Part shown: piece by piece, positions 42,465 to 50,707 of the stretch | How positions within the stretch are numbered: the first letter of the stretch is position 1 | How the letters are laid out: the number at the start of each line of letters is the position of its first letter | Assembly (NCBI GenBank): GCA_964590515.1 | Contig: CAZPZD010000006.1 | Location: 1 to 64,000, forward strand | Reading direction: 5' to 3' | Length of the DNA: 64,000 bases | Source: JADFRG01 sp964590515 | GTDB lineage: Bacteria; Chloroflexota; Anaerolineae; Anaerolineales; E44-bin32 | Notes under the pieces: generated by a model | What the model was told of the DNA's origin: nothing | Seen by the model: only the letters and a program-made list of their open reading frames with translations | Database searches by the model: none | Program-made: the position numbers and the translations under genes

Positions 42465-42512
42465 GTTGGAGAGAGGCTCAGGGGAGGGCGAACCGCCCTC
42501 CCCTGAGAAGAT

Positions 42513-44195
42513 TCATTCGCCCTTGGCGAGGAATCCGTAGCGGAGGGTCAGGTCATGGAAAAGGGCAATCCCGCTTACATCGGCGCGGGTCGCAACGATC
42601 CAGGACGGCTGATACAAGAGTCCCCAGACCGCCTCATCCATCAGAATCTCCTGAGCACGTCGGGCGAGCTGAGCCCGCTCGTCCGGATCCCGGCTGTAGG
42701 TCCCCTGCTCGATGATCTGATCCAGCTCCTCGCTGCAGAAGTTGACAAAGTTCGGGAAGGAACCGCACTTAAAGTTCCAGGTGAGCTGGTAGAACGGGTC
42801 GCTGCCCCAGGAATACCATTCCTGGATGAAGAACGGCAGCTCGTGGCTGTTGATCAAACCGGAGAACTCGGCTGTCGGAACCGCGTTGATGGTGACCGTA
42901 ATTCCGATTTCGGCCAGGCCGGACTGCACCCAGGTGGCAGCGTCCACCCGGGTCTGGTCTTCCTGCGGCACGGTGAGATCCACCGCAAAGCCATCCGCTT
43001 GACCGGCCTCGGCCATCAGTGCTCTGGCCGCCTCGACGTCGCCCGCGCCATAGACGAAGAATTCGTCGGTGTGGCCTTCCATGCCCACCGGGATCGGGCT
43101 GGTCGGCTGCAGGCCGTAGCCGAAGATCACGTTCTCGAAGATGGCGTCATAGGGAATCACCATCGAGATGGCCTGCCGAACGAGCTTGTCGTCGAAAGGT
43201 GGCGAGTTTACGTTCATGCCCAGATGGTAGACCCGAGTGGTCGGTATGGCATGAACGGCGATGTTGGGATCACCCTCCAGATCGGCCAGATCACTGTAGG
43301 GTATCCCGAGCGCCACATCCACGTCGCCTGCCTTAAGCAGCTGCTCCCGGGTAGCGGCCTCGGGGACCACTCGGAAGACCACTCCCGAGTTTTGGAACCA
43401 GTCGGCCCCGCGCCAGTAGTTGGGATTAGGCGAGAACACGTATTGCGTTCCCGGAGTCCACTCCGTGATCGTGTAGGGCCCACTGGAGTTCGAGTTTTCG
43501 TGGTGCCAGGCGTCGGCCCATGGGTCATCGGCGGTAGCGTTCGCATCGGCCGTCGCCTTGCTTATGGCGCCGAAGACCTGGAAGGCGATGATGGTTTCGG
43601 TGAGCGCGGCCGGCCGGGCGGTCGTAATTTCGAGCGTGTAGTCATCTACCACTCGAACATTATCGGCCGACTCCAGGGCAATGAACGGGGTCAGCAATCC
43701 GATGTAGCCGGGCCCCATCATGGCCCGATCGAAGGTGTACTTGTAGTCGTTGGCGGTTATGGGCGTCCCGTCCGCAAACTTGGCATCCGGCCGGAGATGG
43801 AAGGTGAACACGGTGCCATCCGCCGAGACGTCGAAACTCTCGGCGACTGCGCCCTCAAACTGATTTAGCCCGACAAATTCGCCATCACCGCGTGGCTCCA
43901 GCACTTGGGCGATCATCGGCTCGTAGAGATTGGCCGTGGCGTCGTAGCCGCCGAGGCTGCGGAATTGCATCAGCTCGATGTGGTCGATGTCGCTGTCGTA
44001 AGCGACGACGATCATCGCTTTCTCCTCAACGACCTCGGCCGTGGGTGCCGGCTCAGCCTCTTCTTCCTCTACGACAGCCGTAGCCTGCTCTTCAACGGCG
44101 GGCGTCTGCGCGGCCGGTTGACAGGCTCCCAGGAGCAAACTGAGCAGCAACCAGGCCGACAGCATACCGGCAAGCGAATACAGTCTCTTCTTCAT
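42513..44195 (-). CDS. dppA: Peptide-type ABC transporter substrate-binding lipoprotein (DppA class)
   Basis: The extracytoplasmic binding protein, about 560 residues. ATG 44195 has AGGAGGAG upstream and starts the lipoprotein signal ending LLLGAC (Cys about 25). An acidic Glu/Ala/Pro linker precedes the solute-binding protein family 5 fold, with VFTFHLRPDAKFADGTPI, the family hallmark, and YWSWGSDP-like EWYSWGSDP and FKCGSFPNF in the ligand cleft. Ligand unknown. The first importer gene after the two HapK-like genes, so substrate capture and conversion are probably co-expressed. Confidence 0.93.
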   Translation of the reverse strand: MKKRLYSLAGMLSAWLLLSLLLGACQPAAQTPAVEEQATAVVEEEEAEPAPTAEVVEEKAMIVVAYDSDIDHIELMQFRSLGGYDATANLYEPMIAQVLEPRGDGEFVGLNQFEGAVAESFDVSADGTVFTFHLRPDAKFADGTPITANDYKYTFDRAMMGPGYIGLLTPFIALESADNVRVVDDYTLEITTARPAALTETIIAFQVFGAISKATADANATADDPWADAWHHENSNSSGPYTITEWTPGTQYVFSPNPNYWRGADWFQNSGVVFRVVPEAATREQLLKAGDVDVALGIPYSDLADLEGDPNIAVHAIPTTRVYHLGMNVNSPPFDDKLVRQAISMVIPYDAIFENVIFGYGLQPTSPIPVGMEGHTDEFFVYGAGDVEAARALMAEAGQADGFAVDLTVPQEDQTRVDAATWVQSGLAEIGITVTINAVPTAEFSGLINSHELPFFIQEWYSWGSDPFYQLTWNFKCGSFPNFVNFCSEELDQIIEQGTYSRDPDERAQLARRAQEILMDEAVWGLLYQPSWIVATRADVSGIALFHDLTLRYGFLAKGE

Positions 44196-44250
44196 GGGAT
44201 CTCCTCCTTGTTTAGAGATCACTGAGCTAGTCCTCGATCCTTCCCTACGG

Positions 44251-44568
44251 TCAGACTGGGTTTCCCCAGGCGCTCCCAACCGATTGAACATATTGTCCGA
44301 TTTCGGCAATGACCGTTCGGGCCGCAGGGTGCTCTTCGAGGTCGTGCAGGTAAGATTGGAAATCGGTCACTTCGGCAACTTCGACATAGTCGTATTGGAA
44401 CTCTTGGGCCAACTCCCCAACGCATGCGCCTTGAACACGGTAGACGCAGTAGCTAAGGATGCTCGGGATTTTGCGCGCCCCCGGGTAGTCCACCTGCTCG
44501 ACCCAGCGCTCGTACGCTCCACGATCGGCCCCCGGTTGGAGGCGCGAGTACCAGACTACCGTCGGCAT
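44251..44568 (-). CDS. HapK/RedY-like small protein (copy 1)
   Basis: A 105-residue alpha/beta protein resembling the REDY-like HapK family: VVWYSRLQPGADRGAYERWV, ...IPSILSYCVYRVQG, YDYVEVAEVTDFQSYLHDL (in parts) and a C-terminal amphipathic helix. It shares its architecture with the next gene (45-50 percent similarity by eye). The family folds as a dimeric ferredoxin-like barrel; known members act in pigment or phenazine-type pathways, but most are uncharacterised. It has a weak ribosome site and lies just upstream of dppA. Confidence 0.7.
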   Translation of the reverse strand: MPTVVWYSRLQPGADRGAYERWVEQVDYPGARKIPSILSYCVYRVQGACVGELAQEFQYDYVEVAEVTDFQSYLHDLEEHPAARTVIAEIGQYVQSVGSAWGNPV

Positions 44569-44626
44569 CCGAAATCCAAAGTCTCAGTTAGCAAAAGTGG
44601 GCCGCAGATGGCCCCACCTCCTTTCC

Positions 44627-44965
44627 TCAAGTCACCTCGGCGGTCGTGCCTTCACTCAGAGGCACAGCCCAAAAATTGCCAACCGACTGGACGTACCTCT
44701 CGAATTGACCATGAACTTCCTGTACCGCGGGATGGGTCTCAAGGTCGTGGCGGTAGGCCTCGATGTCGGTAACCTCGGCCAGGTCGATGAAATCGTAGCC
44801 GAGCTGCTCTTCACCGGCGGCAGGCCCCTTGAGTCGAATCGACACATAGCGGCGGATGCTCGGGATACGCTCAGACGCCGGATAATCGATTGAGCGAACG
44901 AACTCCTCATAGTCTTCCGCTGAGACCCCTGGCTGCAACCTGGAGAACCACAACACGATTGTCAC
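44627..44965 (-). CDS. HapK/RedY-like small protein (copy 2)
   Basis: A 112-residue paralogue of the preceding small protein: VLWFSRLQPGVSAEDYEEFV, IPSIRRYVSIRLKG, YDFIDLAEVTDIEAYRHDL and GQFERYVQSVGNFWAVPL (in parts) line up along the whole length. The GTG start at 44965 has GGGGTGAT upstream. The two genes follow the class V aminotransferase. Tandem duplication within a catabolic cluster suggests a heterodimeric or two-substrate enzyme. Confidence 0.7.
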   Translation of the reverse strand: MTIVLWFSRLQPGVSAEDYEEFVRSIDYPASERIPSIRRYVSIRLKGPAAGEEQLGYDFIDLAEVTDIEAYRHDLETHPAVQEVHGQFERYVQSVGNFWAVPLSEGTTAEVT

Positions 44966-44988
44966 GACCGATCACCCCAATCGAGCAA

Positions 44989-46110
44989 CTAGGCCGCTGC
45001 GGCTCCCTGTCGGTGACGCTCCAGAAATGCGGCCAGACCCGCCAGCACTTCATCGATATCCGATTCACTGACCCGGGGTCCCATGTGCCCTACTCGAAAC
45101 GTCGTATCCTGCAGACCCTTGCCGAGACCGCCCGAAATCTTGATGTTGTGTTCCTCCAACATATGTCGGACCACTTGACCCGATTGGATACCCTCGGGTG
45201 AATAGACTGCCGTCAATACCGGGGCGAGCGACTCGTCTGGAGTGAACGGCCGCAGGCCCAACTTCCGCAACCCGGCTCGCAGTCTTAGCGCCAGCTGGGT
45301 GTAGCGCTTCACCCGATGTTCAATCCCATCAGCCAGCAGTTTTCGAACTCCGGCGCGCAGCGCCATCACGTTGTTGGTCGCCATCGTGACCGGGAACGGA
45401 TGCCAGGGGCCCCATTCATCCGCAAATCTACGCCAGGTCTGGAGGTTGAGGTACCAACCGTGATTGCGCATCGGCTTGGAATCCATGCGGCTCCAGGCTC
45501 GGGCGCTGATCGCGATTGGCGCCACACCGGGAGGCGCCCCGAGACACTTCTGAGAAGCCGACACACAGATATCGATGTTCCAGCGATCCATTGCCAGCGG
45601 AACGCCGCCCAAGGACGAAATTGCATCCACAACCGTCGGAACGTCTCGGCTGTGGGCAGCCGCGGCGATTTCCTGGACTGGATTGACGACCGAGGTGGCG
45701 GTTTCCAGATGCACTGCAGCAACGAGGGCGGCTTCCGGATGCTGGCTGAGCGCCCGCTCGAAATCCGCAGGATCAAGCGCTCGACCGAGAGCCGCAGATA
45801 CCGGGACCACCTCCAGACCGTAGCTTTCGCAAATCTCAATCAGCCGGTCGCCGAAGTACCCGTTCGTGCCGACAATCGCCTTCTCACCTGAGGTCGACAG
45901 ACTTCCGATGGCCGCATCGAGTCCGGAAGACCCGGACCCGACCAGAATGTGGGTGTCAGCCTCGGTGCGGAAGACCTGTTTCAGCAACCCACGGGTCTCG
46001 TTGTAGATTTCCGTCCACTCACGCCCGTAATGTGGGCGGACCGGTGCGCCCATCTCAGCGAGCACTTCATCCTCGACGCTCACCGGTCCTGGGATCATTA
46101 ACTTCACCAT
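44989..46110 (-). CDS. Class V aminotransferase (alanine/serine/ureidoglycine-glyoxylate type)
   Basis: A PLP enzyme of 373 residues. PGPVSVEDEVLAEM at the N-terminus, GSGSSGLDAAIGSL, the Asp in VVDAISSLGG, and the PLP Lys in SASQKCLGAPPG are visible. MATNNVMALRAGV and the C-terminal HMLEEHNIKISGGLG match the AGXT/SGAT/PucG group. Donor and acceptor cannot be assigned. ATG 46110 has a GAGGTGAT site. The IclR stop is 1 base away, so the gene is second in the operon. Confidence 0.87.
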   Translation of the reverse strand: MVKLMIPGPVSVEDEVLAEMGAPVRPHYGREWTEIYNETRGLLKQVFRTEADTHILVGSGSSGLDAAIGSLSTSGEKAIVGTNGYFGDRLIEICESYGLEVVPVSAALGRALDPADFERALSQHPEAALVAAVHLETATSVVNPVQEIAAAAHSRDVPTVVDAISSLGGVPLAMDRWNIDICVSASQKCLGAPPGVAPIAISARAWSRMDSKPMRNHGWYLNLQTWRRFADEWGPWHPFPVTMATNNVMALRAGVRKLLADGIEHRVKRYTQLALRLRAGLRKLGLRPFTPDESLAPVLTAVYSPEGIQSGQVVRHMLEEHNIKISGGLGKGLQDTTFRVGHMGPRVSESDIDEVLAGLAAFLERHRQGAAAA

Positions 46111-46111
46111 A

Positions 46112-46903
46112 TCACCTCTCGGAGTAACGATCGAAGTAATGGACGAGTTCCGCCCGCAGTTGTGCTGTGTGCTCTCGAAGAATTGGCCACCAGCTCAGCA
46201 GGGTCGGGAGCGAGACCCGGTAGCTCACGGTGGCAATGCTCATCGCACCGACGATCCGGCCGTCCGCGCCAAACAGTGGGGAGGCAAGGCAGCGGACTGA
46301 TTCCTCGTGCTCGCCGTCGTCAACCGCGAATCCACGCTGTCGGATCTGAGCCAGATTCTGCTCCAGTTCAACCCGATCGGTGATTGTATTTGGCGTGTAG
46401 CGAGCAAGCGCTTCACCGCCGAGCAGGTCCGCTCGCCGGTCTGCGGAAAGGTGAGCCAGGATCACCTTGCCAACCCCGGTGCAGTGGGCCGGGGCACTCC
46501 GACCGATGCGCGAGTACATGCGGATCGGACTGGAACTTTCAACTTTGTCCACATAGATCATGGAGTCGTGATCGAGCAGCACCAAATGGGCGGTCTCTCC
46601 GGTCGCTTTGGCCAGTGCCTCGAGATGAGGATGGGAGACCGCTCGCAGGTCGGTGTCTTCGATCAGTTTGTGGCTGAGAGTCAAAACTTTCAGGCTGGGG
46701 AAGTAATGGCCGCTCTCCTGCTTTTGCGAGAGATAACCGTTCTGCACCAGAGTTTGGAGCAGCCGGTGAGCGCTGCTTTTGGAAAGGCCGGATTGTTCGG
46801 CGATGCGTGAGAGGGGCAGTCCGAGCGGCGAATCCACCAGGATTTCAAGGACCCGCAACCCGCGGGAGAGGGCCCGCACTCCCTTGACCTCTGCCTTAGG
46901 CAT
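46112..46903 (-). CDS. IclR-family transcriptional regulator
   Basis: A DNA-binding regulator of about 263 residues. An N-terminal winged helix (GLRVLEILVDSPLGLPLSRI, QSGLSKSSAHRLLQTLV in parts) and the IclR effector domain with PAHCTGVGKVILAHL and SVRCLASPLFGADGRIVGAMS are present. ATG 46903 gives the usual short N-terminus; TTG 46942 is an alternative. It opens the catabolic cluster and faces the XDH operon, so it may control both through the palindrome at 46949. Confidence 0.92.
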   Translation of the reverse strand: MPKAEVKGVRALSRGLRVLEILVDSPLGLPLSRIAEQSGLSKSSAHRLLQTLVQNGYLSQKQESGHYFPSLKVLTLSHKLIEDTDLRAVSHPHLEALAKATGETAHLVLLDHDSMIYVDKVESSSPIRMYSRIGRSAPAHCTGVGKVILAHLSADRRADLLGGEALARYTPNTITDRVELEQNLAQIRQRGFAVDDGEHEESVRCLASPLFGADGRIVGAMSIATVSYRVSLPTLLSWWPILREHTAQLRAELVHYFDRYSER

Positions 46904-46948
46904 GCTCGGCTGTTTCGCTAGACGGAACGTCGTTTCAGCCAAATCGCA

Positions 46949-46964
46949 ACCATGGTACTATGGT
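46949..46964. promoter_or_regulatory. Candidate IclR operator overlapping the XDH-operon -10
   Basis: ACCAT-GGTACT-ATGGT is a 16-base inverted repeat. Its middle contains TGGTACTAT (46953-46961), an extended -10 for the plus-strand operon. Lies between the IclR gene and the FAD subunit gene. Confidence 0.5.
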
Positions 46965-47067
46965 CCCGGCGCCCGAGTCAATGTTCCACCCGCGGATCTC
47001 GGTCGCCGGACCACCAAATCCAGCACTAGTGAGCCGTATTCCAAAGGAGAGCCGGAGAGTCTCGTGC

Positions 47068-47943
47068 GTGGCTTTTGACTATCACCAGCCTAGGACGCTG
47101 GAAGGAGCCATCGAGCTCCTGGAACAACACGGGCGCCAAGCCGCGTTGCTGGCCGGCGGCACGGCGCTCATGATCGACATTCAGCGCGGCGAGGTCGCGC
47201 CGAAACACGTCGTAAGCCTGTGGGGGATACCGGGCCTGCGACAGGTGCATCTGAACAACCGGGTCGTGATCGGCGCCCTGGCGAGCATGACCGAGGTGGT
47301 CAGCGCAATCCGGGGTAAACCGGAATTAGCCGGCTTGTGGGAGGCGGCCCGGAGTGTTGGTGGCAGGCAAATCCAGAACATGGCAACCATCGGCGGCAAT
47401 ATTTGCAAAGCTTCGCCCGGAGCAGATAGCGTGCCGCCACTGCTCTGTCTGGACGCGGAGTTGGTTTTACGCGGGCCGACGGGTGAACGAATCACTCCGT
47501 TGGATGGATTCCTGACCGGCCCCGACCAGACGGCTCTAAATCCAGGCGAGGTGCTGACCGCAATCGAGTTCCCACCGGTTCCGCCAAACAGCGGGACCGC
47601 TTTTGTAAAGATTATGCGGCGCAGAGCGATGGACTGCTCGATTGTCGCGGTTTCGGTCAGAGTGACTCTGGATGACAATGGGGACACCTGCCGGGAGGCG
47701 CGAATCGGCATCGCGGCCGCGGCTCCTAATCCGTTTCGGGCCAAGCTCGCCGAAGCAGCGTTGGCCGGCCAATCATTGACCGATGAATGCATCCGGGCAG
47801 CCGCCCAGCTCGCCCAACAAGAATCGCGGCCCATTGACGATGTGCGGGCCTCGGCCGAGTACCGCCGTCTGCTTGTGGAAACCCTGGTGAAACAGGCCAT
47901 CGCGACCGCAAGGGCCCGGGCAGCGCAGTCGGCGGCCAGATGA
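47068..47943 (+). CDS. Molybdenum hydroxylase FAD-binding subunit (CoxM/XdhB type)
   Basis: The medium subunit of an XDH/CO-dehydrogenase-family enzyme, about 291 residues. FAD motifs AALLAGGTALMIDIQ and the second QNMATIGGNICKASPGAD are clear. The GTG start at 47068 has GGAGAG 8 bases upstream; the longer frame reaches into the promoter and is rejected. It overlaps the Fe-S subunit gene (ATGATG). Confidence 0.93.
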   Translation: MAFDYHQPRTLEGAIELLEQHGRQAALLAGGTALMIDIQRGEVAPKHVVSLWGIPGLRQVHLNNRVVIGALASMTEVVSAIRGKPELAGLWEAARSVGGRQIQNMATIGGNICKASPGADSVPPLLCLDAELVLRGPTGERITPLDGFLTGPDQTALNPGEVLTAIEFPPVPPNSGTAFVKIMRRRAMDCSIVAVSVRVTLDDNGDTCREARIGIAAAAPNPFRAKLAEAALAGQSLTDECIRAAAQLAQQESRPIDDVRASAEYRRLLVETLVKQAIATARARAAQSAAR

Positions 47944-48434
47944 TGAAGTCCGCAGCCGCTCGTTACGCTATCAGCTTCAGGCTCAATGGCCGGCTGATCC
48001 AGATAGAGGTTGAAGCGGATCGCACCCTGCTGGAGGTGCTGCGGGAAGACCTGGGCCTCACCGGCACCAAATCGAACTGCCAGGCCGGCGAATGCGGTGC
48101 TTGTACCGTCGTCGTGGACGGACGGGCGGTGAACTCATGCATCCTGCTGGCCGTGCGTGCAGACGGATCTGAGCTCCTGACGATCGAAGGGCTGGCCAAA
48201 GCTGAGCAGCTCCACCCCATTCAGGAGGCATTTGTCCGCAATGCGGCGATCCAGTGCGGCTACTGCACTCCGGGATTCATCATGTCACTCGGTGCACTGC
48301 TCCAGGACTCGCCCCACGCCTCTGAGACCGAGCTGCGTGAAGCGGTCGTCGGGAACATCTGCCGCTGCACCGGATACACCGGGATCATCCACGCGTTGCG
48401 CGACCTATCGGCAGGCCAAGCAGGAGATCGATGA
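47940..48434 (+). CDS. Molybdenum hydroxylase 2Fe-2S subunit (CoxS/XdhC-type small subunit)
   Basis: The small iron-sulphur subunit, 164 residues. The N-terminal plant-type cluster is CQAGECGACTVVVDGRAVNSC and the C-terminal helical-bundle cluster is CGYCTPGF ... NICRCTGY. Two 2Fe-2S centres relay electrons from molybdenum to FAD. It overlaps both neighbours by 4 bases. Confidence 0.96.
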   Translation: MMKSAAARYAISFRLNGRLIQIEVEADRTLLEVLREDLGLTGTKSNCQAGECGACTVVVDGRAVNSCILLAVRADGSELLTIEGLAKAEQLHPIQEAFVRNAAIQCGYCTPGFIMSLGALLQDSPHASETELREAVVGNICRCTGYTGIIHALRDLSAGQAGDR

Positions 48435-50707
48435 CGCCGGGGCGGGTCGTTGGCCATCCTTACCTCCGAAAAGACGCCCATTCTAAGGTCACAGGCGAAT
48501 ATCGCTACGGCATGGACTGGGCGCTGCCGGGAATGCTGCATGGAGCCGTCGTGCGGAGCCCGTATCCCCACGGGCGGATCGTCGACATCGATGTCAGTGA
48601 AGCCAAGAACCTCCCGGGAGTGGCGGCGGTCCTGATCGGCAGTGACTTGCCCGGAATCTTCCTGCCCGGAGTGGTCAAGGACCAACCTCCGCTGGCCCGC
48701 GAGTTAGTACGCTATGTGGGCGAACCCGTTGCGATTGTTGCAGCAAGCCGATTAGACATCGCCAAAGCGGCGGTACGGGCGGTTCGCATTCGGGTTGACC
48801 CGTTGCCGGTTGTCGACGACCCCGAGGCTGCGATGGAACCTGACGCGACCTTGGTACACGAAGGCTGGTCGAGCTACGAAGCCTCAGATGGGTTGGTCCG
48901 GCAAGGCAACATCTGCTGCCATTCCACCCTGAAACATGGCGACGTGGAGGCGGGTTTCGCGGGATCCGACCTTGTGGTTGAGGAATCCTTCACGACCGAA
49001 AGCGTGCACCAATCGCACGTCGAGCCGCGGGTGGCAATTGGCGCCCTGGAGGCCGGCGGACAGGTGGTGGTCTACACCAACACTCAGTTGCCGTATTGGA
49101 TTCGCACCTGCGTCGCCCACGTCCTTGGGGTCGAAGAGGCGCTAGTACGAATCGTACCAACCGGGATCGGGGGTGGTTTTGGTTCTAAGTTGTATCCTCA
49201 GCTCGAGCCGCTGGTCGCGCTATTGGCCCGAGAGACCGGCCGGCCGGTGCGAATCGTCACGCCGATCGAGGAGGAGCTTATTGCCGGCCTGCCGAGACAT
49301 CCCTGCCGAGTGCACCTGAAGACCGGGGTAAAGAGCGACGGGACCCTGTGGGCCCGCCAAGCCCGAATGATCATGGACACCGGGGCCTATACCGGCTCAG
49401 GTCCTGAGTTGGCCTCAGTCGGCCTGTTGGTCCTGGCGGGCCCCTATCGGACCCCGAACCTGCAGCTAGACGGATACGCCGTGCTCACCAACAAGACGAA
49501 CTTTGGCGCCTACCGCGGCCCAGGCGGGCCGCAGGCCGCATTTGCCCTGGAGTCCCATCTGGATGGGATCGCCGAGCGGTTGGGGATGGACCCGCTGGAG
49601 CTGCGTCTTAAGAACATTGTTCAGGATGGCGACGAGGCCGCCAACGGTCAGGTTCTTCAGGGGGTGGGGATGCGAGAGGTGCTGGAGCGGACCGCCGAGG
49701 CTATCGAATGGGGAAGTTCGAACGGCTCCCATCGAGGCAAGGGCCTGGCTTGCGGCTGGTGGACCACAACCGGCGGCGCCTCCGGTTGCCTGGCCAAGCT
49801 CGACATCGGGGGAAAGGTAGTGGTGACCGTCGGCACCCCGGAAATCGGAACCGGAGCGATCACGGCCGGCGTTCCGCAAGTGATGGCCGAGATGATGGGC
49901 ATTGCGGTTGAGGACGTCCGAGTAGAGGTAGCCGACACGACGGTCGGCCCCTGGGACGCTGGTTCTCAGGGAAGTCGAACCTTGTTCAACGTCGGCCTCG
50001 CGGCCCAGTCGGCTGCCCAGGATCTCACGGACCAGATCAAGGAGTTGGCCGGCGAATTAATGGAAGTTGCGCCGGCAGACGTCGAGTTGAAGGAAGGCGC
50101 TGCCGTTGTGGTGGGCGTGCCGGGTCGGCGAATGACATTGAAGGAATTGGCCGCCAAGAGCCTGGAGCGCACGGGTGGGCTGCACGGCCGGGGGGTTTCA
50201 TTCCCGAAGCCGGCGACCTACGACGAATCACGAATGACATCCTGTTTCTATCCGGCATTCCATTACCCCAGCTTCTTTTGTCATGCCGCCGAGGTCGAAG
50301 TCGACCCCGGAACCGGAGTCGTGTCGGTCGTGCGTTACGTCGCGGCTCACGATGTTGGCTTTGCAGTCAACCCGCAACTGGTGGCCGGTCAGATCCATGG
50401 CGGCGCCGTGCAGGGGATTGGCATGGGCCTGATGGAGGAGATCGTCTACGAGGATGGCCGGGTGGTCAACAACAATTGGACCGATTACAAGCTGCCAACG
50501 ATTGCAGACGTCCCGGAAATAGAGGCGATCATCGTAGAGCACCCGGTGGAAGGTGGGCCCTTCGGTATGAAAGGGGTAGGGGAGGCGCCGGTGATCCCAC
50601 CGCCGGCCGCCCTGGCTAACGCGATCTACCGGGCAGTCGGCGTACGGCTTCGTGAGTTGCCGATGACGCCTGAGAAGGTTCTGAGGGCGCTGCGGTCCAT
50701 GGCCTAG
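48431..50707 (+). CDS. Molybdenum hydroxylase large (Mo-cofactor) subunit
   Basis: The catalytic subunit, 758 residues, close to the family's usual size. The cofactor loop GIGGGFGSK and C-terminal KGVGEAPVIPPPAA with the catalytic Glu are visible. The active-site loop is GAYRGPGGPQ, the xanthine dehydrogenase/purine hydroxylase style (xxFRGxGGPQ), not the CO-dehydrogenase AYRCSFR. Substrate is therefore more likely a purine, nicotinate or an aldehyde than CO. It converges on the XdhC gene with overlapping stop codons. Confidence 0.93.
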   Translation: MTPGRVVGHPYLRKDAHSKVTGEYRYGMDWALPGMLHGAVVRSPYPHGRIVDIDVSEAKNLPGVAAVLIGSDLPGIFLPGVVKDQPPLARELVRYVGEPVAIVAASRLDIAKAAVRAVRIRVDPLPVVDDPEAAMEPDATLVHEGWSSYEASDGLVRQGNICCHSTLKHGDVEAGFAGSDLVVEESFTTESVHQSHVEPRVAIGALEAGGQVVVYTNTQLPYWIRTCVAHVLGVEEALVRIVPTGIGGGFGSKLYPQLEPLVALLARETGRPVRIVTPIEEELIAGLPRHPCRVHLKTGVKSDGTLWARQARMIMDTGAYTGSGPELASVGLLVLAGPYRTPNLQLDGYAVLTNKTNFGAYRGPGGPQAAFALESHLDGIAERLGMDPLELRLKNIVQDGDEAANGQVLQGVGMREVLERTAEAIEWGSSNGSHRGKGLACGWWTTTGGASGCLAKLDIGGKVVVTVGTPEIGTGAITAGVPQVMAEMMGIAVEDVRVEVADTTVGPWDAGSQGSRTLFNVGLAAQSAAQDLTDQIKELAGELMEVAPADVELKEGAAVVVGVPGRRMTLKELAAKSLERTGGLHGRGVSFPKPATYDESRMTSCFYPAFHYPSFFCHAAEVEVDPGTGVVSVVRYVAAHDVGFAVNPQLVAGQIHGGAVQGIGMGLMEEIVYEDGRVVNNNWTDYKLPTIADVPEIEAIIVEHPVEGGPFGMKGVGEAPVIPPPAALANAIYRAVGVRLRELPMTPEKVLRALRSMA

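Noticed and set aside
42555..43868. 437-codon plus-strand frame opposite dppA
   Set aside because: Antisense shadow caused by GC-rich codon bias; dppA is a well-supported gene.
48431..50707. Annotation as aerobic CO dehydrogenase large subunit
   Set aside because: The active-site loop lacks AYRCSFR and is purine-hydroxylase-like.
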